Source: Streptomyces sp. NA04227 (GTDB taxonomy: Bacteria > Actinomycetota > Actinomycetes > Streptomycetales > Streptomycetaceae). From it: a DNA stretch of 64,000 nt. Of the stretch, positions 36,001-43,298 are shown in pieces (the first letter of the stretch is position 1; each line of letters starts with the position of its first letter). The translations under genes were made by a program, and so were the position numbers. Under the pieces are notes generated by a model, which did not search any database, was not told the DNA's origin, and saw only the letters and a list, made by a program, of their open reading frames with translations. Where the stretch lies: positions 2,531,001-2,595,000 of the forward strand of contig NZ_CP054918.1 in assembly GCF_013364195.1 (NCBI RefSeq). Reading direction: 5' to 3'.

Positions 36001-36615
36001 AGCAGCGCAGGTAGCACGAGCGGGGCGGGCGAGGACCTGGACGCGCCCCCGAGCACCACCCTCCGTCTGCGGCCGCCCGCCCGGGAGTCGCGCCCCGACC
36101 CGGGGCCGCCGCTGCCCCGGCTGGTCGTCCTGGTCGACGACGTGGACGTGCTGCTCGCCCCGCCGCTGGGCTCGCCGGGCCGGCCCGCCGCCGGTTCGGT
36201 GGTGCGGGCCCTGGAGGCGGTGGCGCGGGACGGCGCACGGCTCGGCGTGCACTTGGTGGCGGTCTGCGCCGCCCAACTGCCCGACTGGGCACCGGTGGTG
36301 GAGGCTCCCGTACGGGTGCTGCTCGAAGCGCCCGCGGAGGGTGCCGAGGATCCGGCGCCGGGGCGCGGGCGGCTGCTCGGCCGGGACGGGGCGGCCACGC
36401 CGGTGCAGTCGGGGCGGGTGACCGGACGCATTCCGCGTACCGCGACCCTGCGCCCGACCGTCGTACCGCTGGAGTGGGAGCGCATGGGCGATCCGCCCAC
36501 CCGCAGGCCGGTGCGCGAGCTGGGCAACGGGCCCACCGACCTCGCCCTGCTCGCCAGCGCCCTGGAACGCGCGGCCCGTTCGGTCGACGCGGACCGGGTG
36601 CCGTCCCTGCTCTGA
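33046..36615 (+). CDS. FHA-domain and FtsK/EccC-like ATPase protein
   Basis: 1189 residues. The N-terminal ubiquitin-like segment (about 1-85, MQIRLTVLGPRSDV...YAGGRRLDPQRATLGEPPLTDGAVL) resembles EccC/EssC-associated YukD folds. An FHA domain (about 95-185) has ILIGRSAEADVPLDDPDVSRLHCAI and STNGTEVDG, for phospho-Thr binding. After a disordered stretch come a degenerate FtsK-like module (about 390-640), a repeat zone (about 670-740, DPQSLDPQ units), and a second module with Walker A GPAGSGRSE near 845 and LVVLVDDVDVLL near 1025. The layout recalls type VII secretion EssC, but no Esx, EccB/D/E or mycosin gene is near and no membrane span is evident. It sits beside two Ser/Thr kinases, plausible providers of its phospho-ligand (inference). 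Confidence 0.75.
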   Translation: MQIRLTVLGPRSDVPGQERNGDVLVTAPAGTALAAVAPALVTAVAGGEAQPVLYAGGRRLDPQRATLGEPPLTDGAVLHLGSPGAQGPDLADGAAQLHVVAGPDAGGVHLLHGGQILIGRSAEADVPLDDPDVSRLHCAITVAQGGRITVTDLGSTNGTEVDGAPLGSEPVPLAPGTLLRLGESTLRLAPAGGLDAVLHTAPDGEGHLRVTSAVGGTPSAGSSGSAVNSRDGQGTSEQLPGAAVPHPAASAGSAGRIPQARTPADDGTWAGPTPPAPPLGPPVRSGPGAPGESGPTRHQYGDSVWDSSGDDGGAAGFGRAPQGGNGQRGAALPKGGRRRGLAAFARKLTGGGGRGDTPAEDFAYAPEEPRGARERTGPEVCPDPAALLLTALGPGTRLWERGAGHPEALTVRLGLAEAPVGGGGRPVPLTVGLRQAGSLGLAGPRERLTGLARSVLAQLAALHTPDQLEIVLLSTNRAAPQGTSGQERTPAPSGGADWSWLGWLPHVRPGNGQDCRLLLAYDREQAAARTGELLRRLDDRLADEARTPDVPAAPSVLGSGSSVLVVDGDPGSATLRAAVTRLAAEGAAAGIHVLCLASVPAAQAGTSWEAMYEQARGLSPAFDVCGATALLTGDVATTLQLRYAGRESAASARPRGSDHGSRDHLSGDLLPGDPQSLVSQSLDPQSLDPQAPDAQSLDTRSWDARSLDARSLDAQSPDAQPLDTQPPNPQSLDHRSRVPHPPLTGTVDAVSPAWAERFARALAPLRTDSAGGGRPRVSAPLPQTARLLDELGLQRATPASLLARWASAADDTASPGGRALAVLGAGPRGPVPLDLVAEGPHAVIAGPAGSGRSELLRAVAASLAAAERPDRLAVVLVDGRDGTAAPARGEGLRACTDLPHVTTHLTANDPVRMREFAQALTAELKRRAELLGRTDFAEWHTGGGTDGSAPTPVPAPGAGAPVGSGPGTRVPSPRQGQGATGAGGASSAGSTSGAGEDLDAPPSTTLRLRPPARESRPDPGPPLPRLVVLVDDVDVLLAPPLGSPGRPAAGSVVRALEAVARDGARLGVHLVAVCAAQLPDWAPVVEAPVRVLLEAPAEGAEDPAPGRGRLLGRDGAATPVQSGRVTGRIPRTATLRPTVVPLEWERMGDPPTRRPVRELGNGPTDLALLASALERAARSVDADRVPSLL
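35065..35260. repeat. 15-bp tandem repeat encoding a DPQSL-type pentapeptide series
   Basis: Within the FHA/FtsK-like gene about 13 imperfect 15-bp units (CAGTCCCTGGACCCG-like) encode DPQSL, DTRSW, DARSL, DAQSP, DAQPL and variants. The unit keeps frame. It differs from the A(D/N)LXX consensus of true pentapeptide-repeat proteins. Confidence 0.8.
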
Positions 36616-37009
36616 CCCGGCTCTACCCTGCTCTGATCCTGCTCTGACCGGACTCCGCCCTGCTCCGAGCCCCGCCGCCGGTGCGAGCCCCGCCCTCGGT
36701 CCGCCGCGCCCGCCGCACCCGCCGCGAAAGATGAGCTCCGTACGCCTTTTCCGGACCGGATCCGTCCGCTGTCACATCTGGTCCGCCGAGCCCCAAGTGC
36801 CCTGTGTGGGCGGTGTTCCACGGCTTGTGGGGGCTTGATCACCGGCGGTGCGGCGCGGTGGGCCCGGGGAGATCACGACCCCGTCACGATCACCGAGTGC
36901 GTCACGCGGGCGCTCTTGCCGCCGTCGTCCGCGCGGGCGTACACCAGAGCGCACGGGACACCGCTCGCAGTCACGCGTGAGAGCGCGTGCAAAGGGACAC
37001 GGGGCAGTC
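36616..37009. other. Intergenic region before the sugar ABC operon
   Basis: 394 bp. It begins with short CTGCTCTGA-type repeats after the upstream stop, then presumably holds the transporter promoter. AAAGGGACACGGGGC precedes the ATG. I see no clear operator palindrome. Confidence 0.45.
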
Positions 37010-38404
37010 ATGCGCACTCATCGTCAGGCACACCACACCGGCCGCGGCCGGAACCGGAACACCTTACGAGCGGGGGCAGTTGTGATCGCGGGCGCGCTCG
37101 CGCTGACGCTCGGCGCCTGCGGAGGCGACTCTGACGACGACAAGGACAAGGGCGGCAAGGACGCCAAGGAGAGCGCGCCGAGCGTCCAACTGCCCAAGCT
37201 GGACGGCGAGAAGCTCGAAGTCGCCGCGGTGTGGACCGGCGCCGAGCAGGCCAACTTCAAGAAGGTGCTGGACGAGTTCGGCAAGCGGACCGGCGCCGAG
37301 GTCACCTTCGTACCGGCGCAGGACCCGATCATCAACTTCCTCGGTTCGAAGATCGCGGGCGGTTCGCCGCCGGACGTGGCGATGCTGCCGCAGGTCGGTG
37401 CGATCCAGCAGGCCGTGGACAAGAAGTGGGCCAAGCCGGTCGGCAAGGAGGCGCAGGACCAGCTCGCCAAAAACTACGCGCGTGGCTGGCAGGACCTCGG
37501 CAAGATCGGCGGCACGCAGTACGGCGTGTACTTCAAGGCCGCGAACAAGTCCCTGGTCTGGTACAACGCCAAGGTCTTCGAGAACGCGGGCGCCCAGGAA
37601 CCGAAGACCTGGAAGGACTTCCTGGCCACCTCCCAGACCGTCTACGACTCGGGCGTGACCCCGCTGTCGGTGGGCGGCGCGGACGGCTGGACGCTCACCG
37701 ACTGGTTCGAGAACATCTACCTCTCGCAGGCCGGGCCCGAGAAGTACGACCAGCTCGCCCAGCACAAGATCAAGTGGACCGACCCGTCCGTGAAGGACGC
37801 GCTGACCACCCTCGGTGAACTCTTCGGCAAGAAGGACTACGTGGCGGGCGGCGCGGACGGCGCGCTGCAGACGGAGTTCCCGGCCTCGGTCACCCAGACC
37901 TTCACCGGCGGCGAGCAGCCGAAGGCGGGCATGGTCTTCGAGGGCGACTTCGTGGGCATCAACATCGCCGAGACCGACGCCAAGATCGGCACCGACGCGA
38001 AGGTCTTCCCGTTCCCGGCGGTCGGCGACAAGGCACCGGTGGTCAGCGGCGGCGACGCGGCCGTCCTCCTGAAGGAGTCGAAGGCGGGCCAGGCACTGCT
38101 GACCTTCCTCGCCTCGCCGGACGCCGCCGAGATCTGGGCCGGGCAGGGCGGCTTCCTGTCGCCGAACAAGAACGCGGACCTCGCGGCGTACCCGAACGAC
38201 GTGCAGCGCTCGATGGCCAAGGCGCTGATCGACGCCGGTGACGACTTCCGCTTCGACATGTCCGACCAGGCCCCGCAGTCCTTCGGCGGCACGCCCGGCA
38301 AGGGCGAGTGGAAGGCGCTGCAGGACTTCCTGAAGAACCCGAAGGACGTGGCGGGCACCCAGAAGGCGCTGGAGGCCGACGCGGCCAAGGCGTACAAGGG
38401 CTGA
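37010..38404 (+). CDS. ABC sugar transporter substrate-binding lipoprotein (CUT1 family)
   Basis: A 464-residue extracellular solute-binding protein. Its lipoprotein signal peptide ends in LTLGACGG (lipidated Cys about 36), followed by an acidic/Lys linker. The MalE-like fold shows KLEVAAVWTGAEQANFKKVLDEFGKRTGAEVTF, GGSPPDVAMLPQVGAIQQ and WYNAKVFENAGAQEPKTWKDFL. It delivers a sugar, probably an oligosaccharide or glycoside, to the two permeases encoded downstream. No ATPase gene is present, so the shared ATPase MsiK is expected to power it (Streptomyces knowledge). The substrate cannot be told from sequence. ATG at 37010; the permease gene follows after 7 bp. Confidence 0.92.
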   Translation: MRTHRQAHHTGRGRNRNTLRAGAVVIAGALALTLGACGGDSDDDKDKGGKDAKESAPSVQLPKLDGEKLEVAAVWTGAEQANFKKVLDEFGKRTGAEVTFVPAQDPIINFLGSKIAGGSPPDVAMLPQVGAIQQAVDKKWAKPVGKEAQDQLAKNYARGWQDLGKIGGTQYGVYFKAANKSLVWYNAKVFENAGAQEPKTWKDFLATSQTVYDSGVTPLSVGGADGWTLTDWFENIYLSQAGPEKYDQLAQHKIKWTDPSVKDALTTLGELFGKKDYVAGGADGALQTEFPASVTQTFTGGEQPKAGMVFEGDFVGINIAETDAKIGTDAKVFPFPAVGDKAPVVSGGDAAVLLKESKAGQALLTFLASPDAAEIWAGQGGFLSPNKNADLAAYPNDVQRSMAKALIDAGDDFRFDMSDQAPQSFGGTPGKGEWKALQDFLKNPKDVAGTQKALEADAAKAYKG

Positions 38405-38411
38405 GGGGCCG

Positions 38412-39761
38412 ATGAAAACGGCTTCGGCGGGAGGCGCCGCTGCGGCGCCTCCCGCGCCCGTACCGTCGCGCAGGAGCGTGACGGGAACGCGTACCGCCAT
38501 GGCGGTGCTGTTCCTGCTGCCCACGCTCGTCCTGCTCGGCGCGCTCGTGGTCTACCCGATCGGGTACTCGCTGGTCCGCAGCTTCCTGGACCAGTCCGGA
38601 AGCTCCTTCGTGGGCCTGGACAACTACGAGGAGTTGTTCACCGACAGCACCATCCGCACCGCGGTCAAGAACAACCTGATCTGGGTGGTGCTCGGCCCGA
38701 CGGTGGCCACGGCGCTGGGCCTGATCTTCGCGGTCCTCACCGAGCGGGTGAGCTGGGGAACCGCGTTCAAGCTGATCATCTTCATGCCGATGGCGATCTC
38801 GATGCTCGCCTCCGGGATCATCTTCCGGCTCGTCTACGAGCAGGACCCGGACAAGGGCGTGGCCAACGCGGTCTGGGTGGGTGCCCACGACACCTTCGCC
38901 GAGTCGTCCGCATTCCCCAAGGCGCACCCGGGCCGTGAGTCGCCGCTGGCCCCGGCGGGCGGCGGCGCGTTCCTCACCAAGGAGCCGGTACGGGCCGGAA
39001 CTCCCGTACTGCTGCCGCTGGTCGGCGTCGCCCCGGACCAGATGCCGGACGGCACGCTGCCCGCGAAGGCGGCGGCCACCGATCCGGGCCAGGTGACCGG
39101 GACGGCCTGGCAGGACTTCACCCGCGGCAAGGGCGTGGGCACCCTCAAGGGCATCGACGGCTCGGAGTCCGGTTACTCGGGCATGCGGGTCGAGGCGGTC
39201 AAGGGCGGCGAGGTCGTCGCGTCCACGACCACCGCGGACGACGGCAGCTTCACCCTGCCCAAGGAGGCGGACGGGGCGAAACTGCGGCTGCCCGCCGACA
39301 ACTTCCGCGAGCCGTACAACGGTGTCGACTGGCTCGGCCCGTCCTTCGTCACCCCGGCCATCATCGGCAGCTACGTATGGATGTGGGCGGGCTTCGCGAT
39401 GGTCCTGATCGCGGCCGGGCTCGCGGGAGTGCCGAGAGAACTGCTCGAAGCGGCGCGGGTGGACGGCGCCAACGAGTGGCAGGTCTTCCGGCGCATAACG
39501 GTGCCGCTGCTCGCGCCGGTGCTCGCGGTCGTCATGGTCACGCTGATGATCAACGTTCTGAAGATCTTCGACCTGGTCTTCATCATCGCGCCGGGCTCCT
39601 CGCAGGACGACGCGAACGTCCTGGCGCTCCAGCTCTACCGCTCGGCCTTCTCCGACGACCAGCCGGGTATCGCCAGCGCCATCTCGGTGCTCCTGCTGCT
39701 GCTCGTGGTGCCGGTGATGCTCTTCAACATCAGGCGACTGAGGCGGGAGGTACGGCGATGA
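38412..39761 (+). CDS. ABC sugar permease, MalF type, with large extracellular insertion
   Basis: 449 residues against about 300 for the family. Spans at about 28-50, 88-110 and 118-142 are followed by an inserted extracytoplasmic region of about 155 residues (145-300). The permease core then resumes with WLGPSFVTPAIIGSYVWMW and the EAA loop EAARVDGANEWQVFRRITVPLLAP (346-369), which contacts the ATPase. The insert ends with a beta-rich segment (GIDGSESGYSGMRVEAVKGG ... TTADDGSFTLP) resembling CNA-B or carboxypeptidase-regulatory-like domains. It is analogous to, but unlike in sequence, the P2 loop of E. coli MalF, so it may hold the binding protein. It ends in an ATGA overlap with the next permease gene. 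Confidence 0.88.
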   Translation: MKTASAGGAAAAPPAPVPSRRSVTGTRTAMAVLFLLPTLVLLGALVVYPIGYSLVRSFLDQSGSSFVGLDNYEELFTDSTIRTAVKNNLIWVVLGPTVATALGLIFAVLTERVSWGTAFKLIIFMPMAISMLASGIIFRLVYEQDPDKGVANAVWVGAHDTFAESSAFPKAHPGRESPLAPAGGGAFLTKEPVRAGTPVLLPLVGVAPDQMPDGTLPAKAAATDPGQVTGTAWQDFTRGKGVGTLKGIDGSESGYSGMRVEAVKGGEVVASTTTADDGSFTLPKEADGAKLRLPADNFREPYNGVDWLGPSFVTPAIIGSYVWMWAGFAMVLIAAGLAGVPRELLEAARVDGANEWQVFRRITVPLLAPVLAVVMVTLMINVLKIFDLVFIIAPGSSQDDANVLALQLYRSAFSDDQPGIASAISVLLLLLVVPVMLFNIRRLRREVRR

Positions 39762-40669
39762 GCGCACAGAGCGACGTGGCCGGCGGCGTGCCCGTCGTCA
39801 CCGAGAAGGCCGCGGCGAAGCAGTCGGTGGCCACACGGCTCGCGGCGGCCGCGGGCGGCGGTCTGCTGCGGGTGTTCCTGATCGTGGTCGGCCTGTTCTG
39901 GCTGGTGCCGACGGTGGGCCTGCTGCTCGCCTCGCTGCGTACGCCCGAGGACACCGCGGCCAGCGGCTGGTGGAACGTGATCACCGAGCCGTCGAAGATC
40001 ACCTTCGACAGCTACTCGACCCTGCTCGACAACTCCCAGATCACCGACTCGCTGTGGAACACCGTGCTCATCACGGTGCCCACCACACTGCTGGTCGTGG
40101 TGGTGGGCTCGCTGGCCGGATACGCCTTCGCGTGGATGGAGTTCCCGGGCCGCGACTGGTGGTTCCTCGGGGTGGTCGGGCTGCTCGTGGTGCCGGTGCA
40201 GGTGGCGCTGCTGCCGATCGCGCGGCTCTTCGGCGACCTCGGCATCTTCGGCTCCATGGTGGGCGTGGTCCTGTTCCACACCGGCTTCGGTCTGCCGTTC
40301 GCGGTGTTCCTGCTGCGGAACTTCTTCGCGGAGATCCCCCGGGAGCTCCTGGAGGCGGCGCGGCTCGACGGCGCGGGCGAACTGCGGCTGTTCTTCCGGG
40401 TGGTGATGCCGCTCGGCGGGCCCGCGATCGCCTCGCTCGGCATCTTCCAGTTCCTGTGGGTCTGGAACGACATGCTGGTGGCGCTGATCTTCGCGGACGC
40501 CGGCAGCCAGCCGATCACGGTGGCCCTGCAGACGCAGGTCCGCCAGTTCGGCAACAACGTCGACGTACTGGCGCCGGGCGCGTTCATCTCCATGGTGATC
40601 CCGCTGGCGGTGTTCTTCGCCTTCCAGCGGCAGTTCGTCACGGGTGTGATGGCGGGTGCGGTGAAGTAG
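39758..40669 (+). CDS. ABC sugar permease, MalG type
   Basis: A 303-residue six-span inner-membrane component of the same CUT1 transporter. The EAA loop ELLEAARLDGAGELRLFFRVVMPLGGPAIAS (about 208-236) is intact, as is the MalG-type C-terminus (AFISMVIPLAVFFAFQRQFVTGVMAGAVK). The start ATG overlaps the stop of the preceding permease (ATGA), so the two are translationally coupled. A strong terminator follows, closing a three-gene operon without an ATPase. Confidence 0.92.
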   Translation: MSAQSDVAGGVPVVTEKAAAKQSVATRLAAAAGGGLLRVFLIVVGLFWLVPTVGLLLASLRTPEDTAASGWWNVITEPSKITFDSYSTLLDNSQITDSLWNTVLITVPTTLLVVVVGSLAGYAFAWMEFPGRDWWFLGVVGLLVVPVQVALLPIARLFGDLGIFGSMVGVVLFHTGFGLPFAVFLLRNFFAEIPRELLEAARLDGAGELRLFFRVVMPLGGPAIASLGIFQFLWVWNDMLVALIFADAGSQPITVALQTQVRQFGNNVDVLAPGAFISMVIPLAVFFAFQRQFVTGVMAGAVK

Positions 40670-40690
40670 CGCACGCCGCGCGGAGTCAAG

Positions 40691-40732
40691 GGGCGGGGGC
40701 GGACCGGACGATCGGTCCGTCCCCGCCCTTTT
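40691..40732 (+). terminator. Rho-independent terminator of the sugar ABC operon
   Basis: GGGCGGGGGCGGACCG (40691-40706) pairs with 40713-40728 with one G-T pair, loop GACGAT, then TTTT. Confidence 0.85.
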
Positions 40733-41101
40733 CGCGTTCCGTGGCCCGGTTGCCGGTATGCGTCCGGCTCGGCCGGGAATGCGTTCACCCGGTTCAGCGG
40801 CGCCCGGACGGCGCACGGAAAGGGCGTGAACCCCGCTGAAATGCGCCTTCGAAGCCTCGAACAGCTACTTCACTCTTTCATCTCATCCGATTACCTTGCC
40901 GTATTCCTTGAATTCGGGCACCTTTCAGTGAACCGAGCGAATACGCACGTGTGCTGCGGGCCGATGCTGGGCACCCGCCGCCAGAGGTCTCGTCTGCCGC
41001 CCGGCAGGGGGATCTCGAGCCCTGAGCGACATGTGTGCACGAAGCGCCACCGGTGCCGAGGCACCCCGCCATTGCCCGGAAAACCCACGTCTGGAGTCCT
41101 G
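40733..41101. other. Intergenic region with AT-rich patch
   Basis: 369 bp upstream of the methyltransferase. Bases about 40840-40960 are clearly less GC-rich than the surroundings (CTTCACTCTTTCATCTCATC and neighbours). The methyltransferase frame stays open through it to 40826, but codon use there is unlike a Streptomyces gene. Likely promoter or foreign DNA. Confidence 0.5.
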
Positions 41102-42013
41102 ATGACCAGCGCCACCACGGAGCTCCCCCGCCCCGCCTCCCTCGCGGAGGTGAAGGGCTGGTTCCGCCCCGTCGACCAGCAGCTGTTCCGATGGTTCCTG
41201 TCCCGTCAACTGGACCACGAGCAGCGCGGCGACCTGCTGGAGATGGGCGCCTACATGGGCAAGAGCGCCATTTTCATGGCCTCCTACCTGCGCTCTTCGG
41301 AAACGTTCACGGTGTGCGACCTGTTCGACTCCCCGGCGCCGGACGCGGCGAACACCAAGGAGATGAACAAGTCCTACTCCACGCTGACCCGGCGCGCCTT
41401 CGAGGCGAATTACCTCTCCTTCCACGAGAAACTCCCCGAGGTGGTCCAGGCCCCGACCTCGGTGGTCCCCGAGCACGTCACCGACGGCTCCTGCCGCTTC
41501 GTGCACGTGGACGCCTCACACCTGTACGAGCACGTGCACGGTGACATCGCCGCCGCCCACAAGGCCCTGGTACCCGAGGGCATCGTGTCCCTGGACGACT
41601 ACCGCGCCGAGCACTGCCCGGGCGTCGCCTTCGCCACCTGGGAGGCCGTCGCGGTGGACGGGCTGCACCCGATCTGCGCGACCGGCACCAAGTTCTACGG
41701 GACCTGGGGCGACCCGGAGCCGGTGCGCGAGGCCCTGCTCGCGTGGCTGAAGGGGCGCGGCGACATGTGGCACGAGGTCCAGGGCTTGGGCGAGGAGCGC
41801 CTGATCCGTATCGACGGCAAGAAGGCGGCCACGCCGGACCAGCCCGAGTCCAAGCACACGGCGGCCGCACCGCCGGCCCCCGAGCCCAAGCCCGCCCCGG
41901 TGGCCGAGCCCGCCGCCGCCCGCCCCGCGATGAACCGCCCGAGCCGCGCCCGGCGCCTGGCCAAGGACATCCTGCCGCCCATCGTCACGCGCGCGGTCCG
42001 CCGCAAGCGCTGA
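41102..42013 (+). CDS. Class I SAM-dependent methyltransferase (CmcI/TylF-like, Methyltransf_24)
   Basis: 303 residues. The SAM-binding strand is DLLEMGAYMGKSAIFMASYL (about 43-62). CRFVHVDASHLYEHVHGDIAAAHKALVPEGIVSLDDYRAEHCPGVAFATWEAV (about 132-185) gives the His/Asp metal-site pattern of the family. The C-terminal 60 residues are Pro/Ala-rich, ending in a basic segment (RRLAKDILPPIVTRAVRRKR) that could touch membrane or nucleic acid. ATG at 41102 with GGAG 7-10 bases upstream. It begins a neighbourhood with galE-like and TagGH-like genes, so it may modify a surface glycan (inference). Confidence 0.8.
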   Translation: MTSATTELPRPASLAEVKGWFRPVDQQLFRWFLSRQLDHEQRGDLLEMGAYMGKSAIFMASYLRSSETFTVCDLFDSPAPDAANTKEMNKSYSTLTRRAFEANYLSFHEKLPEVVQAPTSVVPEHVTDGSCRFVHVDASHLYEHVHGDIAAAHKALVPEGIVSLDDYRAEHCPGVAFATWEAVAVDGLHPICATGTKFYGTWGDPEPVREALLAWLKGRGDMWHEVQGLGEERLIRIDGKKAATPDQPESKHTAAAPPAPEPKPAPVAEPAAARPAMNRPSRARRLAKDILPPIVTRAVRRKR

Positions 42014-42061
42014 CCCGGGCGGGCCCGGGAGACAGGCAGCGGCAGAGGCAACAGCGACAAC

Positions 42062-42109
42062 GGCGGAGGCGCCGCCCCGGTCCACGGTGACCGGGGCGGC
42101 GCCTCCGCC
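42062..42109. terminator. Bidirectional terminator, methyltransferase / ohr
   Basis: A perfect 20-bp stem (42062-42081 with 42090-42109) around an 8-nt loop in the convergent gap; GTTT follows on the plus strand. Confidence 0.85.
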
Positions 42110-42132
42110 GTTTCGCGCCCGCGCGGGGTGCC

Positions 42133-42543
<411 letters not shown>

Positions 42544-42606
42544 CCTGATCTCTCCGTCTCGTCGTTCCGGTGCTTCCGTTTCCGTCCTCCCTCCAACCAA
42601 AGCACA

Positions 42607-42626
42607 CAATTAAGTTGCGCACAACT
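42607..42626. promoter_or_regulatory. Candidate OhrR operator between ohr and ohrR
   Basis: AGTTG-CGCA-CAACT (42613-42626) is a perfect inverted repeat and overlaps CAATT-A-AGTTG (42607-42617), giving three half-sites in an AT-rich stretch. OhrR operators elsewhere are AT-rich palindromes at this position; binding is inferred. Confidence 0.6.
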
Positions 42627-42663
42627 AAGTGGCGCCCCGAGTCCTCCCGGCTACCCTGAAGCC

Positions 42664-43200
42664 ATGACCCCGACGACTCCCGCCACGGACACCGCCACGG
42701 ACGCCTCCCTGGACTCGGTACCGGCCGGGGAGATGCTGCGGCTCGACCGGCAGATCTGCTTCTCCCTGCACGCGGCGGCGCGCGCCTTCAACGGCGTCTA
42801 CCGCGTCCTGCTGAAGGACCTGGGCCTGACCTATCCGCAGTACCTGGTGATGCTGGTGCTCTGGGAACAGGGCGAGCTGCCCGTCAAGCGCCTGGGCGAG
42901 GAGCTACGCCTCGACTCGGGCACCCTCTCGCCGCTCCTCAAGCGCCTGGAGTCGGGCGGGCTGGTCACCCGGGAACGCTCCGCGCGCGACGAGCGCTCGG
43001 TCGAGATCCGGCTCACCGAGGAGGGCGAAGCCCTGCGCGAGCGCGCCCTGCTCGTCCCCCGCACCATCGCCGAGGCCACCGGTTTCGACATGGGCGAGAT
43101 GCGGGAACTGCGCGGCAGCCTGGACCGGTTGATCACCGCCCTGGACGGCGTCGAGCTCACGGCCAAGGGCGCGGGCACCGCCGCGGAGCACTCCGGCTAA
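42664..43200 (+). CDS. ohrR: MarR-family organic peroxide sensor OhrR
   Basis: A 178-residue repressor. The sensing cysteine is in LRLDRQICFSLHAAARAFNGVYR (Cys about 34). The winged helix has LTYPQYLVMLVLWEQGELPVKRLGEELRLDSGTLSPLLKRLESGGLVTRERSARDERSVEIRLT. Oxidation of the Cys by organic peroxide releases DNA and derepresses ohr (family knowledge). It is divergent from ohr with the operator between. The N-terminal 20 residues (Thr/Asp-rich) are an extension. Confidence 0.93.
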   Translation: MTPTTPATDTATDASLDSVPAGEMLRLDRQICFSLHAAARAFNGVYRVLLKDLGLTYPQYLVMLVLWEQGELPVKRLGEELRLDSGTLSPLLKRLESGGLVTRERSARDERSVEIRLTEEGEALRERALLVPRTIAEATGFDMGEMRELRGSLDRLITALDGVELTAKGAGTAAEHSG

Positions 43201-43298
43201 CGCGCCACGCGAGCCCTGGGTGAACCCTCGGGACCCACCCCGTCTGGCACACTGCCGCACGCACACCCGGACCAACGACACGCAAGGCGGACGAGCGC

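Noticed and set aside
32905-36276. A 1123-codon minus-strand frame opposite the FHA/FtsK-like gene
   Set aside because: Composition-driven shadow frame; its residues are Arg/Gly/Pro-rich with no domains, while the plus frame has FHA and Walker motifs.
40826-41101. Upstream GTG start for the methyltransferase
   Set aside because: Residues there are unlike the family and base composition is atypical; the ATG at 41102 has GGAG and matches homologue starts.
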